Assembly: GCF_002954545.1 (NCBI RefSeq)
Contig: NZ_MSCH01000003.1
Location: 62,001-126,000, forward strand
From: Psychrosphaera saromensis
Lineage (GTDB): Bacteria; Pseudomonadota; Gammaproteobacteria; Enterobacterales; Alteromonadaceae
DNA: 64,000 nt
Direction of reading: 5' to 3'
The notes beneath the pieces were generated by a model. That model had not been told where the DNA came from. It did not search any database and saw only the letters and a program-made list of their open reading frames with translations. The position numbers were made by a program, and so were the translations under genes. Shown here piece by piece: positions 1-7,974 of this stretch; within the stretch, counting starts at the first letter, position 1; every line of letters starts with the position of its first letter.

Positions 1-1
1 A

Positions 2-784
2 ACCCAAATAAAGCTAATCGATACTTTTTATCCAGCAGAAGAATATCACCAAGATTATTTAGTTAAGAACCCAAATGGTTATTGCCCAGATCATTCCACC
101 GGTGTGCGTTTTTTAAAAAAAGATGGCTCACCATCGGATAAAGTCGAAAAGAAAGACAACACTGCAATTCAATCTGGCCAACACATAGTGATCATCGACT
201 CTGAATTTTGTCCTTACTGCGACAAGTTTAAAGCTGACGTAGCGAATGACTACCAAGGTAGCATTCCAATGCACTTTCGCCGCGCGTCACAACTTGATGG
301 ATTAACAATAACTTCACCAACGTGGGCAACTCCAACCATTTTATTTATGCAAGACGGTAAGGAGCAATACGCGATTCAAGGTTATGTGAATGCACCTAAG
401 TTTTATAAAGCATTAGGCTATTTTAAGCTAGGTGACAGCGAAGCATTTAATGTGGCGTTTACCGAAGGAACCGATTCACGGTTTTGTAAACAATATGAGA
501 TTTTCAAAAACACACCAGATGGCGTATTTATTGATAAAATATCTGGCGCACCGCTATTTGATACACGCGATAGATTTAACTCAGGCACTGGTTGGTTATC
601 GTTTACTAAACCGATAGATGATTCAGTTTATTACAAAGAAGATAATCGCTTTGGTATGGAACGTTTAGAAATTAGAGCTAAGAAATCAGATATCCACTTA
701 GGTCATAAATTTGATGATGGTCCAAACGGACAGCCAAGATACTGCATCAATGCCACAGTATTGGAATTTAAAGCTAGAAGTTAA
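2..784 (+). CDS. msrAB: MsrA-thioredoxin-MsrB fusion, 5' end outside the window
   Basis: Repairs oxidised methionine: MsrA reduces the S-sulfoxide and MsrB the R-sulfoxide. The frame is open from base 2, so the gene begins before the window. The first 35 or so visible residues (FYPAEEYHQDY, then GYCPDHSTGVRF) are the C-terminal end of MsrA. A thioredoxin-like domain follows, with CPYC near base 220 and a cis-Pro-type ATPT. The last 120 residues are MsrB: SGAPLF, SGTGW, SFTKP, HLGHKFDDGP and the catalytic Cys in RYCIN. The two CxxC zinc pairs of many MsrB proteins are absent, and a Cys in RFCKQY may serve as resolving residue. The thioredoxin module lies between the two reductases, whereas in Neisseria PilB it comes first. 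The GTG at 104 is internal and not a start. Confidence 0.88.
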   Translation, partial: TQIKLIDTFYPAEEYHQDYLVKNPNGYCPDHSTGVRFLKKDGSPSDKVEKKDNTAIQSGQHIVIIDSEFCPYCDKFKADVANDYQGSIPMHFRRASQLDGLTITSPTWATPTILFMQDGKEQYAIQGYVNAPKFYKALGYFKLGDSEAFNVAFTEGTDSRFCKQYEIFKNTPDGVFIDKISGAPLFDTRDRFNSGTGWLSFTKPIDDSVYYKEDNRFGMERLEIRAKKSDIHLGHKFDDGPNGQPRYCINATVLEFKARS

Positions 785-827
785 GTCTGGATGCCGTTCA
801 AAACAACAGTTAACATTAAATAATATA

Positions 828-858
828 AAGGCGGTTTTTAACCGCCTTGTTTATTTGT
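828..858 (+). terminator. Intrinsic terminator after msrAB
   Basis: A 9-bp stem (AAGGCGGTT/AACCGCCTT) with a 3-base loop is followed by a T-rich stretch, 43 bases after the msrAB stop. It also lies just past the end of the convergent sdhE gene. Confidence 0.75.
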
Positions 859-867
859 TCTGCTTAA

Positions 868-1176
868 CTAATCCGCTTTCACGCGGTTTAAAATAATTTT
901 AACTAAGCTATTTAACTCTTCATCTTTACATTCTTGATGGCCCATAAACCAAGCGAATAAATCAGGATCTTCACTGGTTAATAAACGCTGGAATATTGCT
1001 TTTTGATGCGTAGATAAAGCGTCATAAGCTTCATCAACAAACGGTTCCAACAAAACATCTAATTCCAGCATACCTCGACGACATGCCCATTTAAGTTTAG
1101 GCTTTGAGTCTAGTATGAATTTATTGCCACTAACATCGACATAAACTATTTCTGCTTTCGGATTTTTATCTGTCAT
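868..1176 (-). CDS. sdhE: FAD assembly factor SdhE (YgfY/CptB family)
   Basis: Small cytoplasmic protein that promotes covalent attachment of FAD to the flavoprotein subunit of succinate dehydrogenase. The family signature RRGMLELD is at residues 33-40, and the rest follows the all-helical family pattern (LLxPFxD, LLxxxDPDLxxWxxG). At 102 residues it is somewhat longer than the usual 80-90 because of an N-terminal extension; an internal start would lose conserved sequence. It is divergent from ygfZ, the same neighbour as in Escherichia coli, which supports the call. Confidence 0.9.
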   Translation of the reverse strand: MTDKNPKAEIVYVDVSGNKFILDSKPKLKWACRRGMLELDVLLEPFVDEAYDALSTHQKAIFQRLLTSEDPDLFAWFMGHQECKDEELNSLVKIILNRVKAD

Positions 1177-1333
1177 CTTATTTGTGCGCCATTATTGGTC
1201 TAATAATTTGTTAACGAGCGAATAATAACAAATTTTTGTAATTATATTCGCGATTATATATGAAACTACTTGAGCTTTAGCTATTTATCCCCATTATTAA
1301 CTGTTCTAATTTATTAAAATTAAGTTTTGTTAA

Positions 1334-2182
1334 ATGTCTGCTCAAAATATTACACGATTACCAGAGTTTTCCGTTATTAAATTAACCGGTCCAGACGCAG
1401 TTACTTTCTTGCAAGGGCAAGTATCTTGTGACGTAACTAAACTCGCCGAGCAAAAAGTCATGCCTGGATGCCATTGCAACGCAAAAGGCAAAACATGGTC
1501 AACATTTATTGCGCTTCAGCATGACGCGGATATTCTTTTAGTATTAACAAAACAAAGTGCTGAAGTATCTTTAGCGGAATTAAATAAATACGGCGTTTTT
1601 GCTAAGGTCGACATTACCGACGAAAGTGAGAATTGGTTTATTTATGGCTCAGATGAAAACCTAGCGTTAACCCAAAGCGCAGAGATCTCAGTTCCATTAG
1701 CCGACAAGCACTTTATCAATTTATCCAAACAAGAGTTAACAGAAACAACAAATTCTGACTCTTGGTGGAAAACGGAAATATTATCAGGCCGTGCACATTT
1801 ATATAGCGCAACCTCTGGCGAATATGTGCCGCAAATGATCAATATGCAAGCACTCGATTATATCTCCTTTAATAAAGGCTGTTATATGGGCCAGGAAATG
1901 GTTGCCCGCATGCGTTATTTAGGGAAAAATAAACGCGCTTTGTATATCGCATCGTCTGATAACATTGAATCGATAAATATAGGTGATGATGTTTATCGTG
2001 AAGTAAACGGCAACAAACGTTCTGCAGGTAAAGTTATCAACGTTTGTCATGCCGATAGTAAGACCTATTTACAACTTGTATTGCCTAATGATACTGACTT
2101 AGCTGATCCTATATTTGTAAATCAAACAACGTCACATTCCATAACATTAATGGCACTGCCATATTCTTTAGAACAAAGCTAA
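1334..2182 (+). CDS. ygfZ: Folate-binding Fe-S/tRNA-modification protein YgfZ
   Basis: Tetrahydrofolate-dependent protein of the GcvT fold that helps assemble or maintain certain Fe-S enzymes, including the tRNA methylthiolase MiaB. The diagnostic motif K-G-C-Y-x-G-Q-E is present as KGCYMGQE about two thirds along, with the conserved Cys, and the N-terminal domain has the folate-binding pattern LTGPDAVTFLQGQVSCDV. At 282 residues it is slightly shorter than the E. coli protein. Start is the ATG at 1334. slyD follows after 12 bases, so the two are probably cotranscribed. Confidence 0.93.
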   Translation: MSAQNITRLPEFSVIKLTGPDAVTFLQGQVSCDVTKLAEQKVMPGCHCNAKGKTWSTFIALQHDADILLVLTKQSAEVSLAELNKYGVFAKVDITDESENWFIYGSDENLALTQSAEISVPLADKHFINLSKQELTETTNSDSWWKTEILSGRAHLYSATSGEYVPQMINMQALDYISFNKGCYMGQEMVARMRYLGKNKRALYIASSDNIESINIGDDVYREVNGNKRSAGKVINVCHADSKTYLQLVLPNDTDLADPIFVNQTTSHSITLMALPYSLEQS

Positions 2183-2194
2183 CAAGGTTTCCAC

Positions 2195-2680
2195 ATGAAA
2201 ATTGCAGATAAAACAGTAGTAAAAATGCACTATTCCGTACTCGACGGTGAAGGTAATTTAATCGACAGCTCATACGATGCTGAGCCATTAGAATTCCTAC
2301 ACGGCACAAACTTCTTACTCGAAGGTTTAGAAAACGCATTAAACGACCATAAAGCTGGTGATACGTTTGAAGTAACTATTGCATCAGACGATGCATACGG
2401 TCCTCGTGTTGATGCCTTAGTTCAACAAGTTCCGCCTGAAATGTTCACTGACTTTGAAGTGGAAGTTGGTATGCAACTTAGAGCGGGTACTGATGAAGGT
2501 GACCAAACCGTTATCGTTGTCGATAAAACTGATGAGTTTATTACTGTTGACGGTAACCACCCACTGGCAGGTATCGATCTTAAATTTGACGTCGAAATCT
2601 TAGACGTTAGAGCAGCAACGGCTGACGAAATCACTCACGGCCATGTACATGCTGCAGGCGGTTGTGGTCACGCACACTAG
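2195..2680 (+). CDS. slyD: FKBP-type prolyl isomerase and metallochaperone SlyD
   Basis: Cytoplasmic peptidyl-prolyl cis-trans isomerase and chaperone; in other bacteria it also passes nickel to hydrogenase. The N-terminal FKBP half is interrupted by the IF (insert-in-flap) chaperone domain at about residues 70-125 (AYGPRVDALVQQVP through NHPLAG). The last 15 residues form a short metal-binding tail, HGHVHAAGGCGHAH, with five His and one Cys, much shorter than the E. coli tail. AACAAGG serves as ribosome binding site just after the ygfZ stop. Confidence 0.95.
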   Translation: MKIADKTVVKMHYSVLDGEGNLIDSSYDAEPLEFLHGTNFLLEGLENALNDHKAGDTFEVTIASDDAYGPRVDALVQQVPPEMFTDFEVEVGMQLRAGTDEGDQTVIVVDKTDEFITVDGNHPLAGIDLKFDVEILDVRAATADEITHGHVHAAGGCGHAH

Positions 2681-2701
2681 TCACTAAAGTTTTCAAATTA
2701 A

Positions 2702-2730
2702 AAATGCCAGCTTATGCTGGCATTTTTTTT
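2702..2730 (+). terminator. Intrinsic terminator after slyD
   Basis: Perfect 10-bp stem (AAATGCCAGC/GCTGGCATTT) with a TTAT loop, running into eight T residues. It ends the ygfZ-slyD unit. Confidence 0.92.
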
Positions 2731-2902
2731 GTTCTAAGCAAATGAAAACTAAATAAAAGCTTACCGCCGCCGCTATATAAGTTAACTAAAAAGATAACCC
2801 ATACAGGCACCGCAGCTAACAATAAGTTAATAATGTATTAATTTTTATAGTTAATTATTCTGGCGATTGGGTTATCATTTTGCGATCTACCTGAGGAGTA
2901 TT

Positions 2903-3364
2903 ATGTTTAAGTTAATTGGTTTATTTATTTGTATCGCATCTATTGCTGTTGTTATGAAAGCAGGAGGCGGGTTTAACATGTATCTTGATTTACCAACGTT
3001 ACTATTATTGTTTGGCATTACATTAGCTGGCACGATTGTAGGTTACGGTAAACAAACGATTTATTATTTTATGTTAGCCGGAAAAAAGCAAATTCCGTCT
3101 AAGGACTTACTGCCTGCGTTAAACTTTTTTAACTATATTTCTAGACTGACATTATATTCAGGCATTTGTGCTTTCTTCATTAGCGCTGTGGTTGTCTTAG
3201 TTAATTTTACTGACGTGAAAATGTTAGGTCCTGCGATTGCGATCACATTGCTTAATATTATTTATGGGTTGATTTTCTCTTTTATCATCATACAACCTAT
3301 TAAACATGGCATTTTACTTAATCGTTTAAATGTTGATTCTTCGACTGAGAAACAAGGCAAGTAA
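2903..3364 (+). CDS. Small MotA-like membrane protein, first of a pair
   Basis: Predicted inner-membrane protein of 153 residues with about four hydrophobic segments. The arrangement resembles the membrane core of the MotA/TolQ/ExbB proton-channel family: an N-terminal GLF...AVVMKAGGGFNMYLDLPTL segment like MotA's 'P-S-L' region, and a C-terminal helix pair ending in a basic IIQPIKHGIL stretch. The cytoplasmic torque domain of flagellar MotA is missing, and no MotB-like partner is nearby. Start is the ATG at 2903, which has a GAGGAG site 7 bases upstream; a longer reading to 2867 uses a non-ATG codon and has no such site. The paralogous next gene starts one base after this stop. Family assignment is by inspection and function is unknown. 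Confidence 0.7.
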   Translation: MFKLIGLFICIASIAVVMKAGGGFNMYLDLPTLLLLFGITLAGTIVGYGKQTIYYFMLAGKKQIPSKDLLPALNFFNYISRLTLYSGICAFFISAVVVLVNFTDVKMLGPAIAITLLNIIYGLIFSFIIIQPIKHGILLNRLNVDSSTEKQGK

Positions 3365-3365
3365 C

Positions 3366-3917
3366 ATGAATAAATTCATTGGATATTTACTTTTTATCGC
3401 GACCTTTGCCGGTGTAATATTTCTAACAGGCTACAGCGAATTTTTCATTGACCGATTTAGCTTACTGCTTATCTTTGGCATGGTGTTTGGTGTTATGTTT
3501 TTAAGTTATGGCATTCATGCATTTAGTGCTTTTAAATACATATCTCGCCCTGTGACTTCACAAAAAGAATTCTTTTTAGCTGTGTCGTTTTTTGATCACC
3601 TATCAAACACGGCGATTATCGCAGGTATTTTAGGAACTTTACTCAGTCAATTAGCTATGCTGTCAAACGTCACAACTACCGCCGAAATATACCCGGCCAC
3701 TGGAGCTAGTCTAGTTAGTTTTCTTTATGGTTATTTAGTAGCCAAGTTGATATTTGAGCCGTTAAAACAAAACGTGATCAGAAATGCAAAAATCGGCAAT
3801 ATAAACGGATTAATCCAATTGCACATAGATCAGAATAATTCATTACCAAATACTTTTGTTCTAATGGGATTTGCAGCCATAGTAGGCAACTTTGTTATTT
3901 TGATTAGTTCTTATTAA
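3366..3917 (+). CDS. Small MotA-like membrane protein, second of a pair
   Basis: Paralogue of the preceding gene by layout: 183 residues, N-terminal helix, a short extracytoplasmic loop, then DRFSLLLIFGMVFGVMFLSYG matching the IDLPTLLLLFG region of its partner, and a late helix pair with LFGYLVAKLIFEPLK-like sequence. It has an extra C-terminal hydrophobic segment (FVLMGFAAIVGNFVILI) that the first copy lacks. The ATG at 3366 is separated by one base from the upstream stop, and AAGG in the end of the first gene serves as ribosome binding site. The tight coupling suggests the two proteins act together, perhaps as a hetero-oligomer. Function unknown. Confidence 0.7.
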   Translation: MNKFIGYLLFIATFAGVIFLTGYSEFFIDRFSLLLIFGMVFGVMFLSYGIHAFSAFKYISRPVTSQKEFFLAVSFFDHLSNTAIIAGILGTLLSQLAMLSNVTTTAEIYPATGASLVSFLYGYLVAKLIFEPLKQNVIRNAKIGNINGLIQLHIDQNNSLPNTFVLMGFAAIVGNFVILISSY

Positions 3918-3930
3918 TCCCCGCATAAAA

Positions 3931-3968
3931 AAACGCCGCGAGCTAAATCATTAGCTTGCGGCGTTTTT
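3931..3968 (+). terminator. Intrinsic terminator after the MotA-like pair
   Basis: Long stem-loop with arms AAACGCCGC and GCGGCGTTT plus an inner AGCTAA/TTAGCT stem, followed by five Ts. It lies between convergent genes and can also act for the response regulator on the minus strand. Confidence 0.9.
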
Positions 3969-3998
3969 GTATCTGTATTATTTATATGTGAATAAGGC

Positions 3999-4652
3999 TT
4001 ATGCCTCTATCAAACCTACTCTAATTGAAAACCTTACCAGGCCAGCAACGTCTCTAATACTTAATCGATCCATAATGTTAGCTCGATGTGCTTCTATCGT
4101 TTTAACACTCAAGAACAGCTTCTCAGCGATGTCTTTAGTGGAATGCCCTTCTGCTATCAACTGTAAGATATTGCGTTGACGTGACGTTAGTATGTCTAAC
4201 GCATCAACGGCGACATCATCATTACTGTTAATTTTAGCAATAATGTTTTGGTCAATATCCGGACTGATATACATGTTGCCATCAATAATATTTTTGAGGC
4301 CATCTTGTAGCTCGTCCACGGCCGCATCTTTTAGCATATAGCCGTCAGCTCCAGCTTTTAATGCTCTGATCACATAAGGTTCATTATTATAGTGAGATAG
4401 CATTAATACTTTTATTTCTGGAAATTGATTTTTTATTGCATCGACCGCTTCAAGCCCATTCATCTCAGGCATAGAAACATCCATAACGATTAATTGTGGC
4501 TGAGTTTTCTTTACGAAATTAACCGCTTCACGGCCATTAGCCGCTTGATATATTCGGTCTTTATCAATGAATGAAAAGTTCTGGGTCAAGCTGATCAAAC
4601 CTTGACGTAACAAGGTGTGATCGTCTGCAAATAAAATACTGTACTTATTCAT
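3999..4652 (-). CDS. NarL/FixJ-type response regulator
   Basis: Two-component DNA-binding regulator of 217 residues. The receiver domain has the acidic pair D10-D11, phospho-acceptor D58 in LIVMDVS, S86 and K108 (YMLKDA). A LuxR-type helix-turn-helix occupies about residues 150-210 (LTSRQRNILQLIAEGHSTKDIA, KTIEAHRANIMDRL). It is the last gene of a three-gene minus-strand operon behind a membrane PAS protein and a HisKA_3 kinase, so that kinase is its likely partner. The spacing to the upstream gene is 9 bases. Targets cannot be told from sequence. It is not an obvious UvrY/GacA orthologue, though a CsrB-like RNA lies about 3 kb away. Confidence 0.9.
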   Translation of the reverse strand: MNKYSILFADDHTLLRQGLISLTQNFSFIDKDRIYQAANGREAVNFVKKTQPQLIVMDVSMPEMNGLEAVDAIKNQFPEIKVLMLSHYNNEPYVIRALKAGADGYMLKDAAVDELQDGLKNIIDGNMYISPDIDQNIIAKINSNDDVAVDALDILTSRQRNILQLIAEGHSTKDIAEKLFLSVKTIEAHRANIMDRLSIRDVAGLVRFSIRVGLIEA

Positions 4653-4661
4653 AAAAAAGCC

Positions 4662-5504
4662 TTAATTGTTTAATGCCGCTTCTGCACTTTTTAGGCGAAG
4701 CTCTAATTCACTTATTAAACGAACTAAATTTTCATGTTCTTGTTTAATAGAGCTGATGTCTCTCATACTCGATACTAATCGTTTGGCTTTGCCTTTATCA
4801 TCACGCTCAATAACACAACCGCGCTCAACTAACCAAACCCATTCTTGTTCTTTACCTGAAATGCGGTATTCAATCTCGTAGTTATTTTTACCGCCTTGCA
4901 TTAACGATTCAAAGTGGCCTAAGAAAACACTTTTATCATCCGGATGTAAGGTCTCGATAAAGGCTTCAGATTGAAAATAAACCTTATCTGGTAAGCCGAT
5001 CGTGGCATTTTTATTAATACGATTAATCGTATTATTCATTATGTCACAGTCTAAAACCTCATCCCCTGTTGCTAACGAAGAAATACTCAATACTTGTTGT
5101 TGAATTTTCATGCGCTCGTAATAAGCTCGTCGGCGTTTATTTAACGCTGATTGATAGTAAAGGTAAATACCCACAAAAATAACGACAATCAAAATAGAAC
5201 TAACACCAACGAATCGTTGCCATGCACTTTTAAATTCTACGTTGGCTTTAGCAATTACCCCTTTATAAGGCTTAGCATCCACGGATACAGCTTCAACACT
5301 GCTTTTACTGTCGACTCTGATGAGCTTGTCATTATCTAATAACCAAGTGCCTGTGTCGGTAATAAGATAAATGTCGGTATTTGACGACTCGACTAGCTTA
5401 TAAACTTCAGTGAAAGCAGCAGGTTCACTTTCTGCACTGATTAATTTACCACTGAATCCTAAACTAACACATAACAAAAATAATGCTTTAAACAGTCTCA
5501 TCAT
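4662..5504 (-). CDS. Membrane-anchored PAS-domain protein without a kinase domain
   Basis: Signal peptide (LFKALFLLCVSLGFSGKLISA), a short periplasmic region of about 70 residues, one membrane helix near 96-117 (ILIVVIFVGIYLYY), a linker rich in basic residues, a PAS fold at about 150-260 (YEIEYRISGKEQEWVWLVERG, then RLVSSMRDIS, a PAS_3 pattern) and a terminal coiled coil. There is no histidine kinase, GGDEF or EAL domain. It begins inside the last codons of the histidine kinase gene and ends 9 bases before the response regulator, so it is translationally coupled to both. It may be an accessory sensor that modulates the kinase; this is inference. Confidence 0.8.
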   Translation of the reverse strand: MMRLFKALFLLCVSLGFSGKLISAESEPAAFTEVYKLVESSNTDIYLITDTGTWLLDNDKLIRVDSKSSVEAVSVDAKPYKGVIAKANVEFKSAWQRFVGVSSILIVVIFVGIYLYYQSALNKRRRAYYERMKIQQQVLSISSLATGDEVLDCDIMNNTINRINKNATIGLPDKVYFQSEAFIETLHPDDKSVFLGHFESLMQGGKNNYEIEYRISGKEQEWVWLVERGCVIERDDKGKAKRLVSSMRDISSIKQEHENLVRLISELELRLKSAEAALNN

Positions 5505-7272
5505 TTATCTCCATCCCAAACGAGCCGCCATCTAATACATTATCCAAAACCGGTACTCTTAATTCAATTAACGTGCCTTCTTCTGGTGTCGATGAAATCT
5601 CAATCAAACCATTTATTAAAAAAGCCCTTTCTTGAATACCCAACAATCCTAAGCTTTGGCCTTTAATGGCACTGTTGATTTTAGAACTCACATCAAAACC
5701 AACGCCGTTATCTTCTATGCTTAGCTGCAGATAATTATGTTCAATTGAACAACGAATCGTTACTAAATCGGCGTGTGAATATTTATGAATATTGGTAAAC
5801 GCTTCTTGGGCAATCCTAAATACGGATATTTCAAACTTGTCATTAAACCTAGGTAACCCTGGCATAATGTCACTGACAATCGCCAACTGACTGAACTTTC
5901 GTTGTCGGTCGGTTAACCAGTCTAATGCCGCAGACAGTCCCATATCGTCTAAAATTGATGGCCTTAAATTTAATGATAAATTTCTAACCTTGTCGATTAA
6001 CTCAGATAAAACAGATGTTATTAATTCTTTATCTGGTTCAGGTAGTTGATGCTGAATTTTCAATAAGGTTAAACTTTGCCCAATTTCATCGTGTAGCTCT
6101 TTGGCAAAATAACGTCTTTCTTCTTCTTGTTTATCCATCAAGTTAAATGACAGTCTTTCTAACTTCTCTCGAATGGTATGTTCGTTAGTTTGTAATGCTA
6201 TTTTTTCGGCTAAGTCTAAAAACCAAGCTTGGTGATAACGTTCGCCATTAATATCAATAACTTTAAACTCAACACGAACAGAAATCACATTGCCATTATC
6301 ACCAATAATAACCGTTTCACCAGACCAATAACCTTGACTGGAAAGTGCCTTAGAAATCGTTTCAAATAACGGGTGTGTATGCAGAGGATGTTTTACTTTA
6401 TCTAATCGAGTTCCCTCAACGACGCCAAATAACTTCTTAAACGCGTCGTTAACAAAACGTATTTCGCTATGTTCTGTGCAGTAGAAGTAGGCATTTTTCG
6501 ACGAATTTAAACCGGTTGATAATAATGTCCAATCTGCCGCAAAGTATTTGTCTACTTTAACAACCAAACTGATCACGACCACGACAAATAACATCTGCAA
6601 TAAAGTCACGGCGGACCATAAGATGGCATTTTCAGCGGCAACTAAACCAAGAAAACCGGTGAACATAATTAACACCGGCAGTAATTCAAATTCAGAGTAT
6701 TGAGTTAATTTAAATTGAATCCTCATTAACCCAACGGCCAATAAGATTGAACAACTAAACGCACTAAATATCATCATCACGGAAAGATCTGAGTGCAGAA
6801 TTTCAGTGGTGTTGGTCCACTCGTAGGTATAACCAATAAAAAGGAAAAAGCTCAAACTTAATAACGTGATCACGATGAGATCGGCAAGACGCTTGGATAA
6901 AAAAGTCAGGTATAAGTTTAAATAAAGTAAGCAGGTAATGAATAAATTTATACCAATAACCATGGACCAATTGGTTTGGTCATGGGTGAAAAATAAATAC
7001 AGCCCTTCAACCGCTTGCAACAGTAGAACAAACCCTATTTGCCATGTTTTAAACAGGCTAAATAGCGTCATTGCCGCCAAGCTATATCTAATGAATAACC
7101 AGTACAAAAATACAGAAGAACATACCAGCCCTTTCATTAAGCTAATAGCCTGATAAGTATTTAAATTAGTTACATCAAGATGAATAAATTGAGCAGTGAT
7201 TAAACTACCAATAAAAATCAAAAACGAGAAAATTAATGACGAATGTAATACCGCTTTAGGCTTAATTAACAA
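5488..7272 (-). CDS. NarX/DegS-type membrane sensor histidine kinase
   Basis: About 594 residues. The N-terminal 240 contain seven or eight hydrophobic helices, a membrane sensor region rather than a large periplasmic loop. A PAS domain follows (about 255-360), then a HisKA_3 dimerisation domain with phospho-accepting His in ELHDEIGQ, and a HATPase_c domain with N-box HKYSH-like sequence, NGVGF and a terminal glycine-rich LGLLGIQERA. I place the start at the TTG at 7272: AAAGGA lies 5 bases upstream and the yacL stop is at 7286. A longer reading from a TTG at 7314 would overlap yacL by 29 bases without a clear site. Its partner is the regulator at 3999. Confidence 0.88.
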   Translation of the reverse strand: MLIKPKAVLHSSLIFSFLIFIGSLITAQFIHLDVTNLNTYQAISLMKGLVCSSVFLYWLFIRYSLAAMTLFSLFKTWQIGFVLLLQAVEGLYLFFTHDQTNWSMVIGINLFITCLLYLNLYLTFLSKRLADLIVITLLSLSFFLFIGYTYEWTNTTEILHSDLSVMMIFSAFSCSILLAVGLMRIQFKLTQYSEFELLPVLIMFTGFLGLVAAENAILWSAVTLLQMLFVVVVISLVVKVDKYFAADWTLLSTGLNSSKNAYFYCTEHSEIRFVNDAFKKLFGVVEGTRLDKVKHPLHTHPLFETISKALSSQGYWSGETVIIGDNGNVISVRVEFKVIDINGERYHQAWFLDLAEKIALQTNEHTIREKLERLSFNLMDKQEEERRYFAKELHDEIGQSLTLLKIQHQLPEPDKELITSVLSELIDKVRNLSLNLRPSILDDMGLSAALDWLTDRQRKFSQLAIVSDIMPGLPRFNDKFEISVFRIAQEAFTNIHKYSHADLVTIRCSIEHNYLQLSIEDNGVGFDVSSKINSAIKGQSLGLLGIQERAFLINGLIEISSTPEEGTLIELRVPVLDNVLDGGSFGMEINDETV

Positions 7273-7285
7273 AACAATTCCTTTA

Positions 7286-7663
7286 TTACTCGGCTCTAAA
7301 ATCAGACCAGGCAATTAACAACTCAATTAAGTCAGCTTTGCCGCACTCTGACTGAAAATCCCACACCACATCAGACAAGCTTTGTTCTGACTCAGTTAGT
7401 TTATCCTGCTCAGACTTAGTTTCAAGCTGACTGGCATGAATTATTGTTAATTCATCGTTATCAAATTCAATACACCATTCTGTGAATTGAATAACGCCGT
7501 CTTTTTTTGATTCTAACACGTCAACTAAGTCATTTAGTTGTTCAGATGCATTGCTAGCATCGCCAAATTCGGTATTTAAAAAGCGACCGACAGCGAATTG
7601 CTCACCAACCACCTCGACAGTATGTATTTTAGTACTTGTATCAAAGATAAATTCGTAATCCAT
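7286..7663 (-). CDS. yacL: YacL, UPF0231 family protein
   Basis: Acidic cytoplasmic protein of 125 residues starting MDYEFIFD, the typical beginning of the UPF0231 family, and ending in the family's LIELLIAWSDF-like helix. In enteric bacteria yacL lies near acnB; here it stands in front of a two-component system, 13 bases upstream of the kinase start I favour, and may be cotranscribed with it. Function is not established. Confidence 0.82.
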   Translation of the reverse strand: MDYEFIFDTSTKIHTVEVVGEQFAVGRFLNTEFGDASNASEQLNDLVDVLESKKDGVIQFTEWCIEFDNDELTIIHASQLETKSEQDKLTESEQSLSDVVWDFQSECGKADLIELLIAWSDFRAE

Positions 7664-7795
7664 ACTTAGTCCCTGGTAATTTATAGTAAACTGATTTTAA
7701 TACGTTTTTTACGAAACGTACGGTTTGTTTATGAAGTATATGTGAATCTAGCAAAAGTGCTATGCAGAGTTTCAATGCACCATCTCTAGTTAGCT

Positions 7796-7813
7796 TGTGA
7801 GATATATCTCACA
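7796..7813. promoter_or_regulatory. GacA/UvrY/SirA-type activator box upstream of the CsrB-like RNA
   Basis: TGTGAGATATATCTCACA is a perfect 18-bp palindrome matching the GacA/SirA box pattern TGTRAG-N6-CTYACA. It lies about 170 bases upstream of the likely RNA start, and far-upstream boxes of this kind control csrB-type genes in enterics. The half-site spacing of 8 between TGTGA and TCACA is wrong for CRP, which needs 6. Confidence 0.75.
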
Positions 7814-7974
7814 TTCGATAGGGATAATACTGTTATTTACTTAAATTACAATTTAATAAAACAATCAACCTATTGTTTTATATGTATTTTTACAACATTC
7901 CGTCAAATCTAAATTATTAGTGCGTATATTTTTGTAGGTTCTTATCCTTTTTACTATTTATAAATTACGTACTA

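Noticed and set aside
3999-4652. UvrY/GacA orthologue controlling the CsrB-like RNA
   Set aside because: It is a NarL-type regulator tied to a HisKA_3 kinase, while UvrY pairs with the hybrid kinase BarA; proximity alone does not justify the name.
7796-7813. CRP-cAMP site
   Set aside because: TGTGA and TCACA are 8 bases apart, not the 6 needed for CRP; the 18-bp GacA/SirA form fits exactly.
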